NCBI RefSeq assembly: GCF_028330985.1
Contig: NZ_JAQMUE010000088.1
Span: forward strand, 1 to 64,000
Direction: 5' to 3'
Length of the DNA: 64,000 bases
DNA from: Roseofilum reptotaenium CS-1145
GTDB taxonomy: Bacteria; Cyanobacteriota; Cyanobacteriia; Cyanobacteriales; Desertifilaceae
Below the pieces are notes generated by a model. That model was not told where the DNA came from. It saw nothing but the letters and a program-made list of their open reading frames with translations, and did not search any database. Positions 27,659-35,815 of this stretch are shown here, one piece after another (within the stretch, counting starts at the first letter, position 1; every line of letters begins with the position of its first letter). Made by a program: the position numbers and the translations under genes.

Positions 27659-29518
27659 CTAGGGAAAATAACCTCTGGGGGTGATCATCCATTGGCCTTG
27701 GGTTCGGGTAGTGGGATTACCAATTAAGACGGTGGTTAACATATCAATATCGAGTTGGGCGAAGTCTTCTAAGGTGGTTAGGGTAATTTCCTCATTTTCT
27801 CGATAAGCACAGCGCACCAGGGCGACGGGGGTTTGGGGATGACGATATTGCAGGAAAATTTCTTGCGATCGCCGAATTCCTTCTGTACGCTTCTGAGATT
27901 TTGGGTTATAGATCGCAGTCACGAAATCCCCCTGAGCAGCAGCAACCAGGCGCTTTTCAATCGTTGGCCAAGGGGTTAACAAGTCGCTTAAACTAATGGC
28001 GCAAAAGTCATGCATTAAGGGCGCTCCCACCCGTGCAGCCGCCGCTTGTAGGGCAGTAATTCCGGGGAACACTTGTACACCGGGACTCTTACCATCCCAA
28101 CCTTGGTTTTGCAACTCTTCTAAGACTAATCCAGCCATGCCATAAATGCCACAATCTCCGGAAGAAACCATCGCTACAGTTAACCCCCATTGGGCTAATT
28201 TTATAGCCCGTTCGGCCCGTTGGCGCTCCTGGGTGAGGGGAAAACTCTCAATGATTTGACCGGGACGACGCAGGGGCACGATCAGGTCTAAATACAACCC
28301 ATAGCCCAGCACTGCATCGGCCTGAGTGACCGCTGTTTGTGCCGCTGGGGTCATCTGTTGTAGCTCTCCGGGCCCCATCCCGACCAACCAGAGTTGACCG
28401 GTTCTAGCGGTGTATTCTTGGGGGGATTGGGCGATCGCCACGGTAACGGCTCCGGATAAGTCAGGAAAACGATAGATTTGTTTGCTCACCAACAGTTGAG
28501 AGACTCCAGCCGCGGTTAGGGCTGCCGCTTCTGCGACGCTGGGTGTGCCCACGGTTTCGGCAACCAGCGCCGAGGGATTGGGGACAGAAACCGCCTGTAA
28601 GACCTGGGATGTATAGGAGATCAGGGGCCAGCCCTTGGTCTCGCACAGGGCCAATAACCCCGACTCATCGGCTTTGCGGTCAAGGGTGGCGATACCGGCG
28701 ATCGCCCCTTCTGCCAGATGTGCAGCCCCTAAAACCTGCTCCAGCGCTTGGGAAATCACCCGCTCATCGGTTCCCCGTTCGCACCCGATCCCCACCCACA
28801 GCACTCTGGGATGCCATTGCACCTTGGGGAATGTGCCCTTGGCGGTAAATTGGCGTTGGGTGGCACTGATCCAAACCCGTGCTTGGGCGCTGCTAGAATC
28901 TAATTCAAATTCAAAGGGATGATCGTGGGGAAGATGCTGTTGCCACAGGGTTGAGCCAGCATCTTGAATGACTTGTACGGAATGCTGTTTGGCGATCGCC
29001 GCACTGACTCCTGTCCAGTCTCCGCTTCCCCGTTGCCATCCGAAGGGCAGTCCCAACGTATCAATAGCGGGTAAGTTGAGGCGATCGCAAGCCCCAGTAA
29101 CGATCGGCACGGCTGCCAATTGAGTTGCGACTAACCGCGTCAGGCGATCGGCTCCTCCCCGATGTCCTCCACAGACACTGATGATATGATTTCCCGTTTC
29201 ATCGATCGCGACAACCGCCGGATCGGTGGTTTTGTCGTTCAATAGGGGAGCAATGAGGCGCACCACTGCACCAAGTGCCAACCCAAAGATCAAGCCTTGA
29301 TGCTTCGACCACAAGGTGGGTAAGAACTCCGATAACGTTCCTGGATAGACTGTATAGACGAGGGAGCTATCCCCGGATAAGGCTTGAGCGCAAGAGGGGG
29401 AAATGACTAGCTCCACTCCGAGGGACTGCGTGAGGGGAAACAGACGATAGGCACAGCGGGGTGTCGTGGCGATCGCAACTAAAGACCCTACCTGAAAATT
29501 CCCGGATTGAACCATCAT
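27659..29518 (-). CDS. cobJ: Cobalt-precorrin fusion enzyme CbiG-CobJ (CbiH)
   Basis: A bifunctional B12 enzyme of 619 residues from the ATG at 29518. Residues 1-350 are CbiG-like (cobalt-precorrin 5A hydrolase): LIFGLALGAVVRLIAPLL, SVCGGHRGGADRLTR and LWVGIGCERGT. From about residue 375 it is the C17-methyltransferase that contracts the ring: LWLVGMGPGELQQMTPAA, SSGDCGIYGMAGL and VFPGITALQAAAARVGAPL. This fusion is normal in cyanobacteria. The frame is open to 29557, but that part is the palindromic repeat; AGGAG just before 29518 fixes the start. No cobalamin riboswitch is seen upstream. Confidence 0.93.
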   Translation of the reverse strand: MMVQSGNFQVGSLVAIATTPRCAYRLFPLTQSLGVELVISPSCAQALSGDSSLVYTVYPGTLSEFLPTLWSKHQGLIFGLALGAVVRLIAPLLNDKTTDPAVVAIDETGNHIISVCGGHRGGADRLTRLVATQLAAVPIVTGACDRLNLPAIDTLGLPFGWQRGSGDWTGVSAAIAKQHSVQVIQDAGSTLWQQHLPHDHPFEFELDSSSAQARVWISATQRQFTAKGTFPKVQWHPRVLWVGIGCERGTDERVISQALEQVLGAAHLAEGAIAGIATLDRKADESGLLALCETKGWPLISYTSQVLQAVSVPNPSALVAETVGTPSVAEAAALTAAGVSQLLVSKQIYRFPDLSGAVTVAIAQSPQEYTARTGQLWLVGMGPGELQQMTPAAQTAVTQADAVLGYGLYLDLIVPLRRPGQIIESFPLTQERQRAERAIKLAQWGLTVAMVSSGDCGIYGMAGLVLEELQNQGWDGKSPGVQVFPGITALQAAAARVGAPLMHDFCAISLSDLLTPWPTIEKRLVAAAQGDFVTAIYNPKSQKRTEGIRRSQEIFLQYRHPQTPVALVRCAYRENEEITLTTLEDFAQLDIDMLTTVLIGNPTTRTQGQWMITPRGYFP

Positions 29519-29541
29519 TTTATCTCCTATCCCTGCACCCT

Positions 29542-29603
29542 GTAGGGGCAAGTTCACTCAGATCCTGGTGGGAAAAGGAAAAGATGCGTGAACTTGCCCC
29601 TAC
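29542..29603. repeat. Palindromic GTAGGGGCAAGTTCAC element
   Basis: GTAGGGGCAAGTTCAC (29542-29557) and its exact reverse complement (29588-29603) enclose 30 bases. A further member of the GTAGGGGC family. It lies between the DUF697 gene and the cbiG-cobJ gene. Confidence 0.9.
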
Positions 29604-29664
29604 TTTAGAACGATTCAAATGTACTATATTCTGTCTCCGCAGGGTGCGTTTACATTCTACGAGA

Positions 29665-30228
29665 CTAGAGTCGAGAGAGCAGTTCCTGTTTTTTCGTTTC
29701 AAACTCTGCTTCAGTGAGAATACCCTTATCCCTCAAGTTTCCTAATTCCTGTAGGGACTGATAGATATTGGCTGCATCATCTCCCTTGTCCTTTTCTAAG
29801 TCAGAAACGTAACTTTTGCCCCGCTCGAAGGCTTCATCATAGGCAGATTTTACCTGGTCTTCGACAAAGTTACTCAGAGAACCACCGCTCGAAAAATGAT
29901 TAATGGCAACCTGTCCGACAGCATAGGTAGAAGCCCCAGAAGTCAGGGCCATTGAAGCACCACCAAGGGCCGTTCCCACACCCGGAATCGCTTTGAGAAA
30001 ACTGGCTCCCAAACGGGCGATCGTTGTTCCTGTCAAGGCTGAAACAAAGGTTTTCCCTGTGCTGCGGGAATAGTCAACCTTGTACACTTGGGCCAGTTGT
30101 TGCAGCATTTCCAGTTGAATCGCCGTCACAGCAGCGAAATCAACCAGTGGAATAGGAATTAGGCCACCCCCTACAGCCCACAGAACATGGGAACGGACAA
30201 TAGCATCAGCTTCAGTTCTTTGGCTCAT
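29665..30228 (-). CDS. DUF697 membrane-associated protein with SHOCT-like C-terminus
   Basis: A 187-residue protein. Residues 1-120 match the DUF697/YcjF-type pattern: AVGGGLIPIPLVDFAAVTAI, then FLKAIPGVGTALGGASMALT, which are Gly/Ala-rich hydrophobic hairpins able to enter a membrane. The last 30 residues (LQELGNLRDKGILTEAEF, ETKKQELL) form a SHOCT motif, a short C-terminal oligomerisation module. Related proteins occur near GTPases or stress proteins, but none is adjacent here. Function unknown. Confidence 0.8.
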   Translation of the reverse strand: MSQRTEADAIVRSHVLWAVGGGLIPIPLVDFAAVTAIQLEMLQQLAQVYKVDYSRSTGKTFVSALTGTTIARLGASFLKAIPGVGTALGGASMALTSGASTYAVGQVAINHFSSGGSLSNFVEDQVKSAYDEAFERGKSYVSDLEKDKGDDAANIYQSLQELGNLRDKGILTEAEFETKKQELLSRL

Positions 30229-30341
30229 AATTTACACCAAATGCTCTATCCTTTAATTATAGCAAAATACAACTGTGTCGAAGTAAAGTTAGGTACACTA
30301 CGTTGGCGATAATGCTGGGCATCACTGAGGCGATCGCCACC

Positions 30342-30394
30342 AAAAAACACTTAACCCACACCTCCTGATGTTCAGTCCAGCGTGGATTAAGTGT
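30342..30394 (-). terminator. Intrinsic terminator of the psbEFLJ operon
   Basis: On the reverse strand ACACTTAATCCACG pairs with TGTGGGTTAAGTGT and is followed at once by six T residues. It lies about 110 bases downstream of psbJ, the last gene of the operon. The stem has one G-T type mismatch. Confidence 0.75.
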
Positions 30395-30503
30395 AGAGAT
30401 ATAACTCTCGCAATACACTGGCTAGAAATGGGTAGATTCGGATGATAGGGTGTTAACCTCCCATTAACCATTACCCATTACCAGCGCATAGCGCTCAAAT
30501 GGG

Positions 30504-30620
30504 TTACATAGAAGACCCAAGACCAGCATAGGCTCCATAAAAGAATAAGCCAACCACAACTAATACACCCGTTCCGGCTACAGTTGCGACAATCCAAAGG
30601 GGAATTCTAAAATCTGACAT
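30504..30620 (-). CDS. psbJ: Photosystem II protein J
   Basis: A 38-residue single-helix thylakoid protein beside cytochrome b559: starts [16 protein letters not shown], ends [13 protein letters not shown]. It is needed for plastoquinone exchange and late assembly of photosystem II. It is the last gene of the psbE-F-L-J operon and was found by translating the gap. Confidence 0.95.
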   Translation of the reverse strand: MSDFRIPLWIVATVAGTGVLVVVGLFFYGAYAGLGSSM

Positions 30621-30708
30621 TGATGTTTCTTCCTGATTTAAACAACACAACTATTAAGCAGTTCTCCACCCTAAATGAGCAGGTAGAGAACAGTTCAGAG
30701 CAACCCAA

Positions 30709-30831
30709 TTAATTAAAGAAGTAACTGGAAAATAAGATCCCCAATACAAAAATCAGCAACAAGCCCAAATAAAGGGATGTCCGATTGAGTTCAACAGGTT
30801 GCTTATTTGGATTTTGATTACGGGTGGGCAT
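30709..30831 (-). CDS. psbL: Photosystem II protein L
   Basis: A 40-residue one-helix protein from the ATG at 30831: [19 protein letters not shown] is the conserved PsbL core, ending LFSSYFFN. It stabilises the photosystem II dimer interface and the plastoquinone site. A longer open frame to 30921 is only the psbF region read in another frame. Confidence 0.96.
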   Translation of the reverse strand: MPTRNQNPNKQPVELNRTSLYLGLLLIFVLGILFSSYFFN

Positions 30832-30839
30832 TTTTTTTC

Positions 30840-30974
30840 CTATCTCTGAATGAATTGCATTGCTGTGATCGCGCCTAAAAAGAAGACAGAAGGCACTGCC
30901 AAAGTATGGACAGCCAACCATCTAACGGTAAAAATGGGATAAGAAACAGGTTGATTTTGGTTACTGCTTGTCAT
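30840..30974 (-). CDS. psbF: Cytochrome b559 subunit beta
   Basis: A 44-residue protein containing [20 protein letters not shown], where His is the heme ligand, and ending [11 protein letters not shown]. It pairs with PsbE to bind the b559 heme in photosystem II. It lies 26 bases after psbE and 8 bases before psbL. Confidence 0.97.
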   Translation of the reverse strand: MTSSNQNQPVSYPIFTVRWLAVHTLAVPSVFFLGAITAMQFIQR

Positions 30975-31000
30975 AATTTTCAGATCGCTCGCTTCAAAAA

Positions 31001-31252
31001 CTACTTACCGATAAATTCCTCGATTTGTTTATTCCCTTCATAACGATCGGTTACGATAGGAATCTCCTGACGCTCCTGAGTAAAATACTCATTCGGACGG
31101 GGAGTACCGAAGGCATCATAAGCCAAACCGGTACTGACAAAAAACCAACCCGAAATAAACAACATGGGAATTGTTAGGGCATGGATTAACCAATAGCGAA
31201 CACTGGTAATAATATCCCCAAAGGGACGTTCTCCGGTGGAACCACCTGCCAT
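31001..31252 (-). CDS. psbE: Cytochrome b559 subunit alpha
   Basis: An 83-residue protein, [20 protein letters not shown], with the heme-binding His in [11 protein letters not shown], one membrane helix, and a lumenal tail ([20 protein letters not shown]). Full length. First of the psbEFLJ set, 60 bases after ycf48. Confidence 0.98.
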   Translation of the reverse strand: MAGGSTGERPFGDIITSVRYWLIHALTIPMLFISGWFFVSTGLAYDAFGTPRPNEYFTQERQEIPIVTDRYEGNKQIEEFIGK

Positions 31253-31312
31253 GATTTTTTCTCCTCTTTAGAACACGACAATTGGAATCATTAGTTTATA
31301 TCATACGCAAAA

Positions 31313-32332
31313 TCAGGCCGATTGCGTGGAGTTGTCATATTTTAAGAGTGTGCCTCCATTGCCAATCACAAATCCGATTTCGGGGGATTCAAAATCAATC
31401 TGGTAGAAGTTAGAGGGCACATTTTCCACGCTTCGGTCTTTTTGCCAAGTTTCCCCCCCATCAAAGCTGACAATCAGGTTTCCACTGCCACCTGATACCC
31501 AGATTTCTTCTGGAGTACGATAGGCTAAATCCAGGAAGCCAATGCTACTCGCAAACTCTGGATTTTGGGTTTCTTGCCAATCTTCAGGGGTTTCTGGAAC
31601 TTCCACATTACTAAACTGGAGAGCACCTCCCCTAGCCAGTAGCCACAATCTATCGTCGGTGGTGAAGCCCATTTTTTGTAAGCGTTTGGAGTTATTGCGG
31701 TTATGCTGAACCCAGGCAGAATCACCCGGTTCCCAGGTAGAATAGAAGTTGCCATTAGCGGAAACTGTGACATACTTTCCATCGGGCGATCGCGAAATAT
31801 TGCGATACACCCCTACCGCAGACTCAACCAAACCCTTCCAGGTTTTCCCCCCATCTTCAGTGCGATAAATCGCACCTAAATCTGTGGTCATTTCGGCAGA
31901 GTTTGGCCCTAAAGCCAAAATCGTTTTTGTGGTTCCTGGCAACTTAGCACTCAGGGGAATCGTAGACCAAGAAGTCCCCCCATCAGTCGAATGAATTAGA
32001 ATGGAAGGCATTCCGACAATCCATCCTTCATCCCCACTGAAACTGACCGAGGTCAACCGAGTCCTCGTATCAAGATCTAAAGGTTTCGGTTGCCAAGTTT
32101 CCCCACCATCGTTGGTTTCTAATAAGGTTGCATTACTGCCGACTAGCCACCCATGGCTGGGATCGCCTGTAAATCCAACATCCTGAATCGTTTCTTCAGT
32201 CGGTAACTGAATCACTTGCCAAGGACTAGACTCTACAGAAGGTAAATAAGCATTTTTACAACTAGCGCACAGCAGAACAACCGCGATTAATGTTACAACT
32301 CGTTGCAGAATTTTCACAATTGATTGCATCAC
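31313..32332 (-). CDS. ycf48: Photosystem II assembly factor Ycf48 (HCF136)
   Basis: A 339-residue lumenal beta-propeller that binds the D1 precursor during assembly and repair of photosystem II. The N-terminus (LIAVVLLCASCKN) is a lipoprotein signal with Cys25 as the likely lipidation site. The body carries repeated blades with NDGGETWQPK, STDGGTSWST, TEDGGKTWKG and FDGGETWQKD, typical of the BNR/Asp-box-like family. It lies between rubA and psbE, the conserved cyanobacterial order, and is probably cotranscribed. Confidence 0.97.
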   Translation of the reverse strand: MMQSIVKILQRVVTLIAVVLLCASCKNAYLPSVESSPWQVIQLPTEETIQDVGFTGDPSHGWLVGSNATLLETNDGGETWQPKPLDLDTRTRLTSVSFSGDEGWIVGMPSILIHSTDGGTSWSTIPLSAKLPGTTKTILALGPNSAEMTTDLGAIYRTEDGGKTWKGLVESAVGVYRNISRSPDGKYVTVSANGNFYSTWEPGDSAWVQHNRNNSKRLQKMGFTTDDRLWLLARGGALQFSNVEVPETPEDWQETQNPEFASSIGFLDLAYRTPEEIWVSGGSGNLIVSFDGGETWQKDRSVENVPSNFYQIDFESPEIGFVIGNGGTLLKYDNSTQSA

Positions 32333-32358
32333 TCCGGATTTTACCGCCAGTTCGGGTT

Positions 32359-32721
32359 TTACTGTAGACCGTAAAGACTCAGAAGAAACAATAATCCCAG
32401 TCCTAACCCCCCAAAAATCAGGAGATTCTTTTGGCTGGGGGTTAAGCCATTGACCCCAAACCCATAGCCCATATTTTCAGCGAAGCCTGATGTTCCAACG
32501 CCTGCACCAATGTTTTCAAACTTACGGCGTTGTGCCCCACAAACGGGACAGCGCCAACCTTCAGGTAATTCCTCAAAAGGGGTTCCTGGGGGTACTTGGC
32601 GTTTTCCATCCCCTTTGCTTGGCTCATAGACATAGCCACACGCTCGACACTCATAGCGATCGCTTGCCGTCTCTGGAGTTGACTTAGATGTTTCTGGGGT
32701 CTCAGACGATCCGGTACTCAT
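32359..32721 (-). CDS. rubA: Membrane-anchored rubredoxin RubA
   Basis: A 120-residue protein. Residues 20-70 form a rubredoxin with two iron-binding pairs, [12 protein letters not shown] and RCPVCGAQ. A linker leads to a C-terminal membrane helix ([19 protein letters not shown]). RubA is needed for early photosystem II (and some photosystem I) assembly in cyanobacteria and green plastids. Its place at the head of the ycf48-psbEFLJ operon is conserved. Confidence 0.97.
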   Translation of the reverse strand: MSTGSSETPETSKSTPETASDRYECRACGYVYEPSKGDGKRQVPPGTPFEELPEGWRCPVCGAQRRKFENIGAGVGTSGFAENMGYGFGVNGLTPSQKNLLIFGGLGLGLLFLLSLYGLQ

Positions 32722-32888
32722 TGCCCTACAAGAACTTTGGGAGTTTTTATAGAAATCTTAAAATTTCTGTTAAATATTATGACATATAGCGCTACGCCCT
32801 GGTAATCAGTCATTGATAATTGGTAATGGATACACTCAGTTTTTCCTATTCCCTATTCTCTAAACCCCTATTCCCCAGCCTGTAGCGC

Positions 32889-33003
32889 TATAGCAGTGAA
32901 AGAGTTGATTAGGACAGTGAGGTTATGGTTTCAGGCAAGAGGCAATAGGCATGAATCGCAATAGAAAATGGAAAATGTCCTAACTCTCCCTTTCTCAGCT
33001 ATA
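32889..33003. repeat. MITE-like 115-bp imperfect palindrome, most complete copy
   Basis: Left arm CTATAGCAGTGAAAGAGTTG with TTAGGACAG, and right arm TGTCCTAACTCTCCC followed by TTTCTCAGCTATAT, are inverted copies. The centre holds GGTTATGGTTTCAGG and GGCAATAGGCAT. Partial copies in the window: 26592-26623, 46805-46850 and 57571-57630. No coding capacity, so a non-autonomous element is likely. Confidence 0.75.
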
Positions 33004-33016
33004 TGACACAAAAATC

Positions 33017-33060
33017 GGGTTAACCCGCCGAATCTGGAAAGGCCAGATCCAGGTCAACCC
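33017..33060 (-). terminator. Compound hairpin downstream of gltA
   Basis: Outer arms GGGTTAACC and GGTCAACCC (one mismatch) enclose an inner perfect stem ATCTGG/CCAGAT. It sits about 50 bases after the gltA stop and could act as a terminator, though it lacks a T-tract on the transcript. Confidence 0.5.
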
Positions 33061-33112
33061 GCGCCGATAGAGAGGATAGAGAGAACATCCAATGACTGGA
33101 TTACCCTGTAAA

Positions 33113-34270
33113 TTACCGTTGATCTATGGGCATAAACTGAGTCTCATGGTCGCCCACATAGACTTGTGTGGGTCGGAAAATCCGGTTTTCACCCAATTGT
33201 TCTTTCCAATGAGCCAACCAACCTGCCACCCGCGCCATAGCAAAAATGGGGGTGAATAGATCAGTCGGGATACCCAGTTTGCGATACACTAGTCCGGAAT
33301 AGAAGTCTACATTGGCATAAATGCCTTTATGAGCTAATTTATCTTCTACGACTTTTTCAACTTCAACAGCGATATCGTAATAGCGATCGCGACCTCTTTG
33401 CTTAAATAGCTGCTGGGCTGCATCTTGCAAAATCTTGGCTCTGGGGTCTTTGACTTTATAAACGCGGTGCCCAAAGCCCATGATTTTTTTCTTGTTGGTA
33501 ATACAGTCTTCAATGTAAGGTACTACATTTTCCACTGTCCCGATCTCCTCCAACATGACCAAGACTTCTTCGTTTGCTCCCCCATGGAGCGGTCCAGCTA
33601 AGGTGCCAACTGCCGAAGCAACCACTGCATAGGGATCGGTGAGCGTCGAAGCCGTGACTCGCGCTGAGAACGTTGACGCATTCATCGTATGTTCCGCATG
33701 AAGGATCATACTGGCATCAAATACCCTCGCGGCGATCGGATCGGGAACCTCTTCCGTCAACATATATAAGAAGTTGGTCGCATAATCCAAATCATCACGC
33801 GGTTGAATCGGATCGTGACCCTTACGCATTAACTTAAATGCCGCTACCATAGTCGGTACCTTTGCAATTAAGCGAATCACCGCATCCCGGATATATTGAG
33901 GGTCATCCAAAGCACGACGGGAATAAAATAAGCCTAATGCTGCTGCTGAGGCTTGCAGAGCATCCATCGGATGTCCCGTTTCGGGAAAGCACTTCATCAT
34001 ATCCCGAATCCGATATTTAATGCGTCGATGATGACGAATTTCCGCTTCAAACTCTGCCAATTCATCTTGCGTGGGTAATTTTCCCCAGATTAGGAGATAG
34101 GCCGTTTCGATAAAGTTGCTTTTCTCGGCTAGTTCGGTAATGGAAATACCTCGATATTCCAAAAGCCCTTTTCCCCCATCAACATAGCTAATGCCCGATT
34201 GACTAGCGGGAATGCCTTCTAAGCCTGGCTTATACTCACAAGCGACTGTCGCCATAGTTTTACTTACCAT
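33113..34270 (-). CDS. gltA: Citrate synthase
   Basis: A 385-residue enzyme that condenses oxaloacetate and acetyl-CoA, the entry to the open cyanobacterial TCA route toward 2-oxoglutarate. Motifs: GLEGIPASQSGISYVDGGKG; EYRGISITELAE; ILHAEHTMNASTFSARV (catalytic His); GPLHGGANEEVL; IMGFGHRVYKVKDPRA (catalytic His); and the catalytic Asp near YANVDFYSG. The short N-terminus is that of the hexane-type prokaryotic group that lacks the NADH-regulatory extension. A downstream ATG (MATVACEYKPG) is an alternative start. Confidence 0.96.
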   Translation of the reverse strand: MVSKTMATVACEYKPGLEGIPASQSGISYVDGGKGLLEYRGISITELAEKSNFIETAYLLIWGKLPTQDELAEFEAEIRHHRRIKYRIRDMMKCFPETGHPMDALQASAAALGLFYSRRALDDPQYIRDAVIRLIAKVPTMVAAFKLMRKGHDPIQPRDDLDYATNFLYMLTEEVPDPIAARVFDASMILHAEHTMNASTFSARVTASTLTDPYAVVASAVGTLAGPLHGGANEEVLVMLEEIGTVENVVPYIEDCITNKKKIMGFGHRVYKVKDPRAKILQDAAQQLFKQRGRDRYYDIAVEVEKVVEDKLAHKGIYANVDFYSGLVYRKLGIPTDLFTPIFAMARVAGWLAHWKEQLGENRIFRPTQVYVGDHETQFMPIDQR

Positions 34271-34427
34271 GCCTGTGAAATGTACCGTCCCAGATTACCA
34301 GAACCATTTAGAAAATGTATGCCCATTTACACAAAATTCCAATTCTGGAAAAAATTATGATCGCACAAGCCAACACAGCAGTAGAGGCTTACGAGCTGGA
34401 ACCCTTGTAGTTCAGGGCTATCTTGGT

Positions 34428-35000
34428 CTAATAACAATATTTTCCGTTCTGCTGGGTTGATTGTTCATTGGAATTTCGCATCGCTCCCAACAACGTAGAC
34501 ACAATCACACACCGTAAAGGCCGGTTATTATCCTGTGGATTGCTATCTTTCAACCCAACTGTAATTCTACCTAACTGCCCATTGGGATGACCATGATGAT
34601 TAAACTGTTTCCGCCAAATCCCCCGATTGACCCCACGAGTATACTGATAGAATGTGGTTTCATTTTGATTTGCCCCATCAATAATCAGGATATTGCTGTT
34701 CAAATCTTGCCAATTTAAGCCCGTCAAATCGGAGCCACTGGGTAACCCTTTATGCACTACATATTGCGGATGGGGGTTATTCCGAAAACTGACTTGCCAA
34801 ACCAATTTATCCCGTTTAGCATTACTCTGAGCCTCTTGGAGGGCGAGGCGAAGCTCTTCTCTCCCTAACTTCAACTCTTGCCGCCGCAAAAACCCAAGAT
34901 AACCAGGCACAGAAATAGCCATTAAAATACCCATCAGGGCAATAACCCCTAACAACTCAGTTAGGGTAAAACCTCCTTCTCTTCCCCGATAGTTCAGCAT
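34428..35000 (-). CDS. GspH/FimT-type pseudopilin (second copy)
   Basis: 190 residues from the ATG at 35000 (MLNYRGREGGFTLTELLGVI); the frame is open to 35057. The class III leader REGG/FTLTELLG is followed by a hydrophobic helix with the pilin Glu5, then a DLNSNILIIDG beta domain and a C-terminal RCVIVSTLLGAMR. It pairs with the similar protein just upstream (35036-35812), whose C-terminus reads RCIVVRTLLGSMK, so the two are probably diverged duplicates. Likely a minor pilin of the hps secretion apparatus. Confidence 0.82.
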   Translation of the reverse strand: MLNYRGREGGFTLTELLGVIALMGILMAISVPGYLGFLRRQELKLGREELRLALQEAQSNAKRDKLVWQVSFRNNPHPQYVVHKGLPSGSDLTGLNWQDLNSNILIIDGANQNETTFYQYTRGVNRGIWRKQFNHHGHPNGQLGRITVGLKDSNPQDNNRPLRCVIVSTLLGAMRNSNEQSTQQNGKYCY

Positions 35001-35035
35001 TTGCACCCGTAATAAACAAACTAATTTTACCTCAA

Positions 35036-35812
35036 TCAACTTTGCCAAGGCTGACAATTGTTGCCAGACTCCAGTTTCATCGATCCTAACAACGTTCTCA
35101 CAACTATACAGCGTCGCGTATTATCCACAGGCAGTGCTGGATTACTCCCACGAGGAGCAGCCACACCAATAATTAACCCTTTATCTTTTTGATTAGGAGG
35201 AGTACCAGTAGTTAGCTCAGGCGCAGTTAAAGGATCTAAGTTCCCCTCTCGGTCAAAAATAATTGTAACTGGGCCTTGATTCCCCTTGGGTTGAGGATAA
35301 GTATCTTGAGCTATGCTGTCATCGAGCTTATTCTTATTATTTTTGTTATTAGCCGGATCGTTAACCAAAAGATTCGTAAATAAAATCACCTGGTCTCCAG
35401 AAACTCCCCGATCTGATCCCAAATTTTCCCAAATATTGCCATTATCCAACGTGTCCACACCAACCGTCTTTGGATGAATGGCAACTTGCGGAATACCCTC
35501 ATTCGTCACCCGCACCGTCACACTCTGGGCAAGTTTGGTACTTCTGGCCTTCTGTTGGGCTTCCTGGAGCGCTAAAGATACATCATCATTGATCGCAGTA
35601 ACCCGTTGTTGGCGCACAAAACCCAGCCAACTGGGTACTGCAATGGTACCGAGAATACCAATCAACGCAATCACAACCATTAACTCAATTAACGTGAACC
35701 CTTCTTCATCCCTAAAGGCATTGGTCACCCTGCTGAAGTATCTCCAGTTCCGTTGATTTTGTAGAATTTTCCTCTTCATCTCCCTTCCCCCTAAAATTCT
35801 TTGATAACCCAT
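35036..35812 (-). CDS. GspH/FimT-type pseudopilin (first copy)
   Basis: A 258-residue prepilin: cleavage site DEEG/FTLIELMVVIALIG, hydrophobic helix, then LALQEAQQKARSTKLAQSV, typical of GspH/FimT, and a C-terminal RCIVVRTLLGSMKLESGNNC. It begins 3 bases after the hpsC stop, so it is in the same operon. It would be processed by PilD and built into a type IV pilus-like or secretion pseudopilus. Confidence 0.85.
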   Translation of the reverse strand: MGYQRILGGREMKRKILQNQRNWRYFSRVTNAFRDEEGFTLIELMVVIALIGILGTIAVPSWLGFVRQQRVTAINDDVSLALQEAQQKARSTKLAQSVTVRVTNEGIPQVAIHPKTVGVDTLDNGNIWENLGSDRGVSGDQVILFTNLLVNDPANNKNNKNKLDDSIAQDTYPQPKGNQGPVTIIFDREGNLDPLTAPELTTGTPPNQKDKGLIIGVAAPRGSNPALPVDNTRRCIVVRTLLGSMKLESGNNCQPWQS

Positions 35813-35815
35813 AAC

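Larger units (their letters stand above)
32722..33112. other. Intergenic region rubA to gltA, filled with repeats
   Basis: About 390 bases without a gene. It holds CCTATT-type heptads (about 32845-32875), a 115-bp imperfect palindrome (32889-33003), and a compound hairpin near the end of gltA. The rubA operon promoter should lie at 32722-32800; no consensus boxes stand out. Confidence 0.6.

Noticed and set aside
29519-29557. Extended GTG start of the cbiG-cobJ gene
   Set aside because: The extra codons are encoded by the arm of a palindromic repeat, and a good RBS precedes the ATG at 29518.
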